The notes under the pieces are model-generated. The model saw only the letters and a list, made by a program, of their open reading frames with translations. It searched no databases and was not told where the DNA came from. A program made the translations under genes and the position numbers. Positions 1 through 5,487 of a stretch of DNA of 5,564 nucleotides are shown here, one piece after another. Within the stretch, counting starts at the first letter, position 1; every line of letters starts with the position of its first letter. The DNA is from Bacillota bacterium (lineage in GTDB: Bacteria > Bacillota > Clostridia > Clostridiales > Caloramatoraceae): NCBI GenBank assembly GCA_023415335.1, contig JAEZLD010000168.1, positions 1 to 5,564 of the forward strand, in the 5' to 3' direction.

Positions 1-318
1 CATCATGGCTGATGCTGCAAGTCCATAATATATGGACTCAAGCGTTATAGGATTCCCATTTTTTAAGTAGAACAATATGGTCATGCCCTCATGGTTGAAG
101 GCTGGATTTATCAGCGCTGTCACTATAAGAATGGGCAGCATATACTTAAAATTCATTTTAAAGGCACTTCTCCCCTTAAGGTATGCTGCATACACCAGGG
201 AACAAATAAGCCATATACATAAGCACACCGGGTGAAGGGATATAACGCCCAGTATCAATACCAGCATGAAGTATACAAAGGTAACTGCTGGATGATAATC
301 TGCAAAAGAATCATGCAT
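1..318 (-). CDS. ecfT: ECF transporter transmembrane (T) component, EcfT/CbiQ family, N-terminal part (truncated by window edge)
   Basis: My own minus-strand translation from the ATG at 318 stays open for 106 codons to position 1. It begins MHDSFADYHPAVTFVYF, and further on reads INPAFNHEGMTILFYLKNGNP and then ITLESIYYGLAASAMM. The early His-Pro followed by a first hydrophobic helix (about residues 11-27), a second around 29-46, a short basic loop (KGRSAFK) and a third helix (about 59-70) match the start of EcfT/CbiQ proteins. These link an ECF ATPase pair to a substrate-specific S component in the membrane. The diagnostic C-terminal Ala-Arg-containing coupling motifs lie outside the window. 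GGAGG at 326-330 with a 7-base spacer fixes the start. The gene begins 15 bases after the stop of the DUF4430 gene, so it is co-transcribed with it. Cobalamin or a corrinoid precursor is the inferred substrate, from the upstream riboswitch and not from this protein. The family call is firm; the substrate is not. Confidence 0.85.
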   Translation of the reverse strand, partial: MHDSFADYHPAVTFVYFMLVLILGVISLHPVCLCIWLICSLVYAAYLKGRSAFKMNFKYMLPILIVTALINPAFNHEGMTILFYLKNGNPITLESIYYGLAASAMM

Positions 319-333
319 AAAACTTCCTCCTGC

Positions 334-1224
334 CTAGTTTCCTGTTGAATAGCTGCCGCCCACATCGTTTCCAAGGTCACAGGTATAAACCCAATTGATT
401 ACATCCCCGTCCTGAACCTCATATAATGAACAGCCATAATTAGGAAAAACATCATTAACCTTGTACATCCATCCAGACAGATCCCCGCAGTCAAATTCAT
501 AAAAGTTTGCTATGCCCTCAATGTACATGCTGTTATATAGGGGGGATTTGGAATATTCCATGTGGATTCCATATTTCCTGGCTGCGGCCTGCAGCACATC
601 AAATACTGTCTCCCCGTCCTTAAATTCAATTTCCACAGTCTTAAGCACCCAGCCATCAGATGGAACTATTGATGTCTTATTAGGTTTCAAGGAACTCATA
701 TTGTTTAAAATTGTTTTACAGGATATGGATATGGTGCAGCTGTGGCTGTCAGGCTTTGTAACCTGTTCTGAGCCGGATGAGGAGGTCTCTCCAGAACCGG
801 ATGGGGTACCGCTCCCTGAGGCAGATGGGGTGCTTCCCCCTGTGCCGCTGCCACTGGCTGTACTTCCTTTCGAGGGTGTGGCGGCAGAATTTGAGCTTCC
901 TTTGGAGGGAACTCCGCTTTCAGAGCTGCTACCTGGTGTGCCAGCTTGTAAACTGCTACCTACCTCTGGCTGTAGGCTGTCCTTGTTTTCCAAGGAGCCC
1001 TGTTCTGTGGCACCTGCTTCGGTGCCGGCATTATCAAAGACCTCCCCGTTTGCCTTATGGGCTTCATCTGCCGAAGCATATTCCGCCCCTTGCTTGCTGC
1101 CAGGTACACTCCAGCCTCTTGAGGAGGGTGAATTGCCTCCATACCAGAAGGCAAAAGCAAATACTAGTATAATGGCAGCTCCTGCGAAAAGCATTTTCTT
1201 ATTATTTATCAGAAATTTTTTCAT
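334..1224 (-). CDS. Membrane-tethered extracellular DUF4430 (transcobalamin-like C-terminal) domain protein
   Basis: A 296-residue protein. Residues 1-10 are basic (MKKFLINNKK), 11-28 are hydrophobic (LFAGAAIILVFAFAFWYGG), and no lipobox cysteine follows, so it is either an uncleaved signal anchor or an ordinary signal peptide. Residues about 90-153 are a Ser/Gly/Thr/Pro-rich flexible linker. Residues about 162-284 form a DUF4430 domain: CTISISC strand start, DGETVFDVLQAAARKYGI helix, then GDLSGWMYKVND and VQDGDVINWVYTCDLG. The domain resembles the C-terminal beta domain of transcobalamin and intrinsic factor, which covers one face of cobalamin. The domain holds five cysteines (163, 169, 246, 265, 282). 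The start at 1224 lies inside the preceding gene (23-base overlap), with GGAG at 1234-1237 and a 9-base spacer, suggesting translational coupling; the alternative Met11 would remove the basic end. Position just before ecfT suggests it presents ligand to the transporter (inference). Confidence 0.85.
   Translation of the reverse strand: MKKFLINNKKMLFAGAAIILVFAFAFWYGGNSPSSRGWSVPGSKQGAEYASADEAHKANGEVFDNAGTEAGATEQGSLENKDSLQPEVGSSLQAGTPGSSSESGVPSKGSSNSAATPSKGSTASGSGTGGSTPSASGSGTPSGSGETSSSGSEQVTKPDSHSCTISISCKTILNNMSSLKPNKTSIVPSDGWVLKTVEIEFKDGETVFDVLQAAARKYGIHMEYSKSPLYNSMYIEGIANFYEFDCGDLSGWMYKVNDVFPNYGCSLYEVQDGDVINWVYTCDLGNDVGGSYSTGN
766..945 (-). repeat. Low-complexity Ser/Gly/Thr/Pro linker coding segment
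   Basis: Codons about 94-153 of the DUF4430 gene consist almost wholly of Gly, Ser, Thr, Pro and Ala (for example SGSGTGGSTPSASGSGTPSG). There is no strict repeat unit, only irregular SGSG/TPS motifs. This is a typical extended tether that lets a folded domain reach through the peptidoglycan. Its composition also opens long but spurious reading frames on the plus strand. Confidence 0.75.
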
Positions 1225-2236
1225 TCATGTCATCTCCATCCATTTTCAAAATACCCATTTTTGTAAGCACTGCCTTCCATGAGCCAAACTGTTTATTTAT
1301 TTTTAAAATCAGTTCCCTAGGAATATCCTCCTTACCCATGGTTCGTCCAAGGGATCTGGATATATTGCAAAGCTCCTCCAGCAATAAGGCCTTTTCTTTT
1401 GAAAGCTCTGGGTACACCTTATAAGGAGCTGCTGATCTAATTGCATATTCCTCATAGGCCCTTTTTAGCTGCACATTATTCAGTGGTTCCAAGCCACATG
1501 CCTGCATAGCCCTGCTCCAGCCTTTCTGTGCCCTCCACAGCTTAAAGGCCTTTATCTCGTCAAGCTCCGCCCTTAGAGGTGTCCTTCCTAAGCTTTCTGC
1601 AGCTTTATTTATGTACTCTGACAGCTGCCTAAGCTCCTCTTCATTGCTGGCACAGGAGGGTGATAAAATATTGTCTCTATATCTTAAAAGGCTTATAAGA
1701 CTTTCATATTCAAATTCATCCTTAAGTATTTTAATAATTGCCTTCCTGCACTTTTTAGCCACCTGGACTGCAGGATAATAATGAGGCAGCTCACCTGATG
1801 CAAGTATTTTAAACAGAAGCAGCTGCTCCCCCTCCGATAGCCTATCCAACATCAGCTCTGTTTCCTGGTCTGAGTAATCACTATCATTAGTTATATTTTC
1901 TACCTTACTTAATAGCCCTGCTGCAATTAGAGCAGCATTCCAGCAGCCAAATCTTATTTTTATATATGAGCGGTACACACAATATACATCAGATTTATTA
2001 GGAATTCTTCCCACCCTTGAAGCAGCAGACCTGAGGATGTCAAGAAGTTCCTGATCTGAAAAGCTCTCATATATAAGCCTGCCTGTTTCTGAAATGATAT
2101 TGGTCTTCTTCCAAATCTCATTACCACAGCTTGACAGGTCTCCTCCTGTTCTAAGCTTTTCATCATATAGGCTTGCAATCCAATCATGATAGGCTTCAGC
2201 CTGTTCTTTTGTAAGACTTCCATTACATATTTCCAT
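1202..2236 (-). CDS. HNH_repeat (homing endonuclease associated repeat) protein without a nuclease domain
   Basis: A 344-residue soluble protein with no signal peptide or membrane segment. Three related helical modules can be read: about residues 60-108 (LLDILRSAASRVGRIPNKSD ... IRFGCWNAALIAAGLL), 200-249 (ELRQLSEYINKAAESLGRTP ... KGWSRAMQACGLEPL) and 284-330 (LLLEELCNISRSLGRTMGKE ... KQFGSWKAVLTKMGIL). Each carries the pattern helix, LGR(T/I)P, then FGxW..A....G(L/I). That is the signature of the small helix-turn-helix-like repeat attached to HNH homing endonucleases and presumed to bind DNA. No HNH, GIY-YIG or LAGLIDADG motif is visible, so nuclease activity is unlikely. Residues 122-190 form a further helical region I do not recognise. 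The start at 2236 has AGGTGGAG at 2242-2249 with a 5-base spacer. It sits between two extracellular protein genes in the same operon. A regulatory DNA- or RNA-binding role is possible but unproven. Confidence 0.75.
   Translation of the reverse strand: MEICNGSLTKEQAEAYHDWIASLYDEKLRTGGDLSSCGNEIWKKTNIISETGRLIYESFSDQELLDILRSAASRVGRIPNKSDVYCVYRSYIKIRFGCWNAALIAAGLLSKVENITNDSDYSDQETELMLDRLSEGEQLLLFKILASGELPHYYPAVQVAKKCRKAIIKILKDEFEYESLISLLRYRDNILSPSCASNEEELRQLSEYINKAAESLGRTPLRAELDEIKAFKLWRAQKGWSRAMQACGLEPLNNVQLKRAYEEYAIRSAAPYKVYPELSKEKALLLEELCNISRSLGRTMGKEDIPRELILKINKQFGSWKAVLTKMGILKMDGDDMNEKISDK
1234..1237 (-). promoter_or_regulatory. Ribosome binding site of the DUF4430 gene, inside the preceding gene
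   Basis: GGAG lies 9 bases before the ATG at 1224 and is still within the coding sequence of the HNH_repeat gene, whose stop is at 1204-1202. The local ATGACATGAATG context supports reinitiation or coupled translation and decides the start at 1224. Confidence 0.6.
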
Positions 2237-2246
2237 TAGGGCTCCA

Positions 2247-2260
2247 CCTTTTCTAAAAGG
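2247..2260 (-). promoter_or_regulatory. Small inverted repeat overlapping the HNH_repeat gene ribosome binding site
   Basis: CCTTTT and AAAAGG flank a 2-base centre. The 3' arm runs into the AGGTGGAG Shine-Dalgarno sequence (2249-2242), so a hairpin here would cover the first bases of the site and could lower translation of the gene starting at 2236. The stem is short and AT-rich, so its effect is uncertain. Confidence 0.35.
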
Positions 2261-2263
2261 ATT

Positions 2264-2296
2264 ACATGATGGCAGGGCTTTACCCCGGCATCATGT
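2264..2296 (-). other. Strong intercistronic hairpin between the large surface protein gene and the HNH_repeat gene
   Basis: On the transcribed strand ACATGATG and CATCATGT make a perfect 8-pair outer stem. Inside it CGGGG and CCCTG make a second stem (one G-T pair) around a TAAAG loop. It begins 5 bases after the stop codon of the large gene. Only a modest T-rich run follows (AATCCTTTTAG), so a full intrinsic terminator is unlikely. A partial terminator, or a stability or processing element that lowers expression of the downstream genes relative to the surface protein, is plausible. Confidence 0.55.
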
Positions 2297-2301
2297 ATAG
2301 C

Positions 2302-5300
2302 TTAGATTGATCTACATATTTTTTCTTTTTTTAATATAACAACGGCTGCTGACAGAGATGCTATAATCAAAGTCATCCATATCCAGTTAACTGAGGAATC
2401 ACCTGTATGCACAGGGCTTGATGGACTGCCGTTAATGGGCTCGATAGTTTCTTCAGGCTCAACCTGTATGGTTACAGTACATATTGCCGGAACAATGATA
2501 TTCTCCTGGCTGCTGGATGCTATAGCCCTGTAGGTTCCACCTGCTAATCCGCTTATTGTGTAGCTGCCCTCTCCATTATCAGTTATGGTGTATGAGCCTT
2601 GCTTCAGCTTTTCTCCCTTTTCATTATAAACGGACATCTGAATGCCTGATATTCCTGACTTCACCATGCTCCAGTCTTCAGCATAGCTCCAGCCTAAAAG
2701 CTCCACATCAGCCTTCTCTTTAGCTTTATAGGTTCTTTCCTTAAAGAAGGTATATTTATCTGACCAGTTATTGGTATCTGCATAGGTAAAGAAGGAAGCA
2801 TAGTCATTATTTTCTGCACCTGCAGAAAGGTCCTCTGAAACAAGCTCGTTATTTTTGTAATATCCAACTGATGAGGTTGTTACTCCCCACAGCTGGCTTA
2901 TATATATTCCATAGCCCCAGTCTGATGTTCCGTAGCCTGTTCCCTCACCCATGTAGTACTGCCTGTGCACTGCTGAAAGCACTTCATAAAGCTCATGCTT
3001 TCCGTCCTTATCATCATCAGATACCTTTACAGGAACCTCTGCCATTAATGTATTGTTCTTTCCTTCAGCAAAGCTTCCCTCTATGGCAACAGAAACGTAA
3101 ACATTAATATCTCCAGCTATATCATTAACATTAACCTTACACTGGGCTGAAGCTCCGCCACACTCAGCTGTTATAACAGCACTTCCTACTCCTTTTGCCG
3201 TAACCCTGCCATTCTGGTCAACGCTTGCTATTCCTTTGTTAGTGGAGGACCATTCTATCTTTGTATCTACGTTAGCAGCTGTCCCAACATATGTAGCCTG
3301 TGCTGTTAAGTCTTTCTGCTCCCCCTCTGCAAGGTTCAAGCTGCTGTCACTTAAGCATATGTCGGAGACATGTCTTACCAGGCTTTCGTCCTTTGCAATT
3401 ATTATGTAGTAGTCCTTGGATGTTTCCCCGTCCTCTGCTGCTGCAGTAACCTTAACCTTACACCAGCCGTTGGTATATGCGGATATATAGTACCTGTTCC
3501 TATAGGCATTTCCATTATATACATTTGAGGTGGTTGGTGCAGTATATTTACCCGTATCCCCTCCTACTATCTCATAAGAGGTTATTGCTGCATTTGGATC
3601 AGCTGTGTCAAACCATATCCTTGGAGCGGTCAGGGCTGAAGAGAATGCATAATATGTATTCCCGGAGACAGCTGCTTCTGTTTTCGATGAGGTAATGCTG
3701 TTAGAGTTTGAGTAAACCACCCTGATCGAAGCATCACTTTCCGCCTCACGTATGGTTATATTATAGGTTCTTGAGTCGTTGCCCTTAGATACATCCACCT
3801 TAACACCTGCAGTTCCGCTGCTTCCAAGGTGGGCTGTATAGCTTCCCTCAGTATTTGCTTCTCCGTTTATGCTGACTGATGATCCTTGGCTTGCTGTGAA
3901 ATCAAGCTTTACGCTTGCTTCTCCCGGCTTTACAACAATCTCATAATCATAGTTATTAGAGGATGAGCTGTATTCCCTTCCCCAGCTTCCCTTATCTGAG
4001 GTAAGGGTTTCTAGATATGCTTCATTTTTGCCTACAGCAAATACATAGCCCGAATCATTTTTATAGTATATGGTCCCATTGTTATCACATATAAGGCTTG
4101 TAGTGCAGTAGTTTTCATAGCCTGAGGCATCATAAAGCTCCTGAGAGGTCATAACTACGTTGGCTAAATCAACCTCTATTACGGTTATTCCTCCCGGCAT
4201 TGAATTATAGGTTGAATAAAGATATACCTTGCCAGAGGTTCCCACATAGGCATTGGAAAGCAACAGGGAGCACTGGGGATATCCTGCCAGTGAAACGCTG
4301 GACTTAACCTCCATGGTGTTTATATCTATCATTTTAACTGTCTTATCGCTTGCCCCCACAAAGGCATAGCCCTTGTATACCACAGGAGTGCTTGTGCTCT
4401 GAACATTTGTGCCCAGAGAGATGCTACTTAGATTTGATATTGCTCCTGTAGTGGGATTTACAGCTGCGGTATAGAATTTTCCATTCTTTGTTGTAAAGTA
4501 TATCCTTCCTGACTGGCTGTCATAAGCAATAGAAGATCTGCCGTCCCCGCTTATGTCTGCACTGTCAATTACGCTGCCATTAAGCTTGTTAAACACATAA
4601 AGCTTGCCGCTTCCTGCATAGCTGCTTGTGCCGTCATCAGACTGGACAACTATGAAGTCACCTATTGCCGCTGCTCCTGCCCAGTAAAAGCCTCCTACAT
4701 GGGAATAGGTCCATTTATATGGCTTCTCTTCATTCGTCCTTGAAGGGTCCTCATCATCTGCAGCTATACACACAAAGCTTGCAGCATCTGTTTCCTTATT
4801 CCAGAAGCCTGTATAGATGCATCCATCTGAATAAGTAATTGGTGATAGTGCCTGCCCCTTCTGGGCATCCCTATATACCCAGAGGGATTTTAAGGTAGCT
4901 GCATCAAATGCCTGGATTGTTCCATTTCCAAGAGGTGCAAAGATCATTCCATCCCCATAGGTAGGAGGTGTGTATCCATAGCTTGGGCTTCCTACCATAT
5001 CTGCAGAGGCTTTTACCTTTCCTGTTTCCATGCTGAGCTTATAGATTTTTGTACCACTCATTACCACAATGCTGTTGTCAACAATAATCTGTACACTGGG
5101 GTTAGCAGCCCAGTCGCTTCCAAGACTTTTTGCCCATTTTAAGTCTGCCTGCTGGGAGGTTATAGGAGTCTCAGACGAGGTTATGGCCATATTGCCATCG
5201 CTGTTTCTGTAGTTTTTCCACTGGATGGTGACTTCATTTGTTTTTGATGCCATAGCCTTAAGATTTGGCATCCAACCAAATAGCATGGCTATACAAAGCA

Positions 5301-5325
5301 GGATGGACAATAGCTTCTTCTTCAT
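2302..5325 (-). CDS. Secreted, wall-anchored multidomain protein: beta-propeller, cadherin-like, Big2, DUF4430-like; probable corrinoid capture protein
   Basis: A 1007-residue extracellular protein. Residues 1-26 are a signal peptide ending LKAMA. Residues about 60-437 carry a series of PQQ/WD-like blade motifs (IYKLSMETGKV 94, IQAFDAATLKSLWVY 137, LYVFNKLNGSV 242, VKMIDINTMEV 330, IYYKNDSGYVFAVGK 419), giving about seven or eight beta-propeller blades. Residues about 455-527 are a cadherin-like beta-sandwich ending RTYNITI. Residues 531-645 are an unassigned beta-rich region. Residues 654-733 are a Big2 Ig-like domain (IEWSSTNKGIASVDQNGRVTAKGVG). Residues 740-850 resemble DUF4430, the transcobalamin-like fold, and are rich in Tyr and Trp. 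Residues 871-955 are a further Ig-like region. PVHTGD at 971-976, a hydrophobic helix 981-997 and the basic KKEK tail form a sortase-like or membrane anchor. The ATG at 5325 is chosen because of GGAGG at 5333-5337 and the signal peptide; an upstream in-frame ATG at 5463 would put riboswitch leader into protein. It is the first gene after the cobalamin riboswitch, so capture of cobalamin or a corrinoid is the inferred role. Confidence 0.88.
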   Translation of the reverse strand: MKKKLLSILLCIAMLFGWMPNLKAMASKTNEVTIQWKNYRNSDGNMAITSSETPITSQQADLKWAKSLGSDWAANPSVQIIVDNSIVVMSGTKIYKLSMETGKVKASADMVGSPSYGYTPPTYGDGMIFAPLGNGTIQAFDAATLKSLWVYRDAQKGQALSPITYSDGCIYTGFWNKETDAASFVCIAADDEDPSRTNEEKPYKWTYSHVGGFYWAGAAAIGDFIVVQSDDGTSSYAGSGKLYVFNKLNGSVIDSADISGDGRSSIAYDSQSGRIYFTTKNGKFYTAAVNPTTGAISNLSSISLGTNVQSTSTPVVYKGYAFVGASDKTVKMIDINTMEVKSSVSLAGYPQCSLLLSNAYVGTSGKVYLYSTYNSMPGGITVIEVDLANVVMTSQELYDASGYENYCTTSLICDNNGTIYYKNDSGYVFAVGKNEAYLETLTSDKGSWGREYSSSSNNYDYEIVVKPGEASVKLDFTASQGSSVSINGEANTEGSYTAHLGSSGTAGVKVDVSKGNDSRTYNITIREAESDASIRVVYSNSNSITSSKTEAAVSGNTYYAFSSALTAPRIWFDTADPNAAITSYEIVGGDTGKYTAPTTSNVYNGNAYRNRYYISAYTNGWCKVKVTAAAEDGETSKDYYIIIAKDESLVRHVSDICLSDSSLNLAEGEQKDLTAQATYVGTAANVDTKIEWSSTNKGIASVDQNGRVTAKGVGSAVITAECGGASAQCKVNVNDIAGDINVYVSVAIEGSFAEGKNNTLMAEVPVKVSDDDKDGKHELYEVLSAVHRQYYMGEGTGYGTSDWGYGIYISQLWGVTTSSVGYYKNNELVSEDLSAGAENNDYASFFTYADTNNWSDKYTFFKERTYKAKEKADVELLGWSYAEDWSMVKSGISGIQMSVYNEKGEKLKQGSYTITDNGEGSYTISGLAGGTYRAIASSSQENIIVPAICTVTIQVEPEETIEPINGSPSSPVHTGDSSVNWIWMTLIIASLSAAVVILKKEKICRSI

Positions 5326-5332
5326 AAAATAT

Positions 5333-5337
5333 CCTCC
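5333..5337 (-). promoter_or_regulatory. Ribosome binding site deciding the start of the large surface protein
   Basis: GGAGG lies 7 bases before the ATG at 5325, directly ahead of a classical signal peptide (MKKKLLSILLCIAMLFG). The in-frame ATG at 5463 lies inside the leader RNA structure and has no such site, so the shorter 1007-residue protein is the right reading. Confidence 0.85.
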
Positions 5338-5361
5338 AATATAATAATTATTTAACTGTAG

Positions 5362-5371
5362 GAAACGTTTC
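5362..5371 (-). promoter_or_regulatory. GAAACGTTTC palindrome in the leader, complementary to the expression platform
   Basis: A perfect 10-base palindrome just after the second leader hairpin. Nine of its bases (GAAACGTTT) can pair with AAACGTTTC at 5486-5478, so in RNA it can close a long-range helix around both leader hairpins. As DNA it also resembles the central-CG operators of LacI-family regulators. The RNA reading is favoured because its complement lies in the same leader. Confidence 0.4.
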
Positions 5372-5408
5372 AAAAAACACAAAGGTCTGCAGCCAGAACG
5401 CTGCAGAC
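5371..5408 (-). terminator. Second leader hairpin with T tract (tandem terminator candidate)
   Basis: GTCTGCAG (5408-5401) and CTGCAGAC (5392-5385) form a perfect 8-pair stem with an 8-base loop CGTTCTGG, followed by CTTTGTGTTTTTTG. The T run starts several bases after the stem, so it may be a weaker or conditional terminator. Its loop is complementary to CCAGAAC in the P13-like loop at 5476-5470, which could tie its formation to the state of the riboswitch. Confidence 0.55.
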
Positions 5409-5410
5409 AC

Positions 5411-5457
5411 AAAAAACGCCCAATACACATATATCCTATATGTGCAGAGTGCGTTTC
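5411..5457 (-). terminator. Riboswitch-controlled intrinsic terminator
   Basis: On the transcript, AAACGC (5456-5451) pairs with GCGTTT (5419-5414), and the inner arms CACATATA and TATATGTG pair perfectly around a GGA loop. The hairpin ends directly in a run of six T (5416-5411). The 5' arm GAAACGC can alternatively pair with CGTTTC at 5483-5478, which would block the terminator. This is the expected layout of a transcription-attenuating expression platform ahead of the large surface gene. Confidence 0.75.
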
Positions 5458-5486
5458 ATACATGTTCCGGTTCTGGCGAAACGTTT
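5452..5486 (-). promoter_or_regulatory. Antiterminator / P13-like switching element of the cobalamin riboswitch
   Basis: The segment GTTTC (5482-5478) can pair locally with GGAAC (5468-5464), closing a 9-base loop GCCAGAACC. Alternatively CGTTTC (5483-5478) can pair with GAAACG (5457-5452), which takes the 5' arm of the terminator. The two pairings exclude each other. The local hairpin would leave the terminator free to form (ligand bound, OFF) and the distal pairing would be the antiterminator (ON). This is a base-pairing inference; no energies were computed. Confidence 0.55.
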
Positions 5487-5487
5487 A

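Noticed and set aside
777..1172. Second plus-strand open frame over the same linker
   Set aside because: Same low-complexity cause, Arg/Cys/Leu-rich product with no recognisable domain and no ribosome site.
512..1282. Plus-strand open frame of 256 codons opposite the DUF4430 gene
   Set aside because: It is antisense to the low-complexity linker, has no ribosome site, and its Pro/Leu-rich translation mirrors Ser/Gly codons; the minus-strand gene has domain and operon support.
1960..2223. Minus-strand 87-codon open frame inside the HNH_repeat gene
   Set aside because: It is in another frame of a gene with clear repeat motifs and has no signal of its own.
1202..2236. Active homing endonuclease or mobile element
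   Set aside because: No HNH, GIY-YIG or LAGLIDADG motif, no interrupted gene, and no flanking repeats were seen; the gene is integrated in the operon with its own ribosome site.
2264..2296. Intrinsic terminator ending the operon after the large gene
   Set aside because: The stem is strong but the following AATCCTTTTAG is a poor T tract, and downstream genes follow closely on the same strand with no visible promoter.
2871..3107. Plus-strand open frames opposite the large gene (also 3477-3695)
   Set aside because: Antisense to well supported domains, no ribosome site, compositionally odd products.
5357..5376. GAAACGTTTC as a CcpA cre site or LacI-family operator
   Set aside because: The central spacing does not fit the cre consensus, and the sequence is explained at least as well by RNA pairing with AAACGTTTC upstream in the same leader.
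5326..5463. N-terminal extension of the large protein to an in-frame ATG at 5463
   Set aside because: It would translate the terminator hairpins, lacks a ribosome site and would bury the signal peptide behind 46 residues; GGAGG and the signal peptide support 5325.
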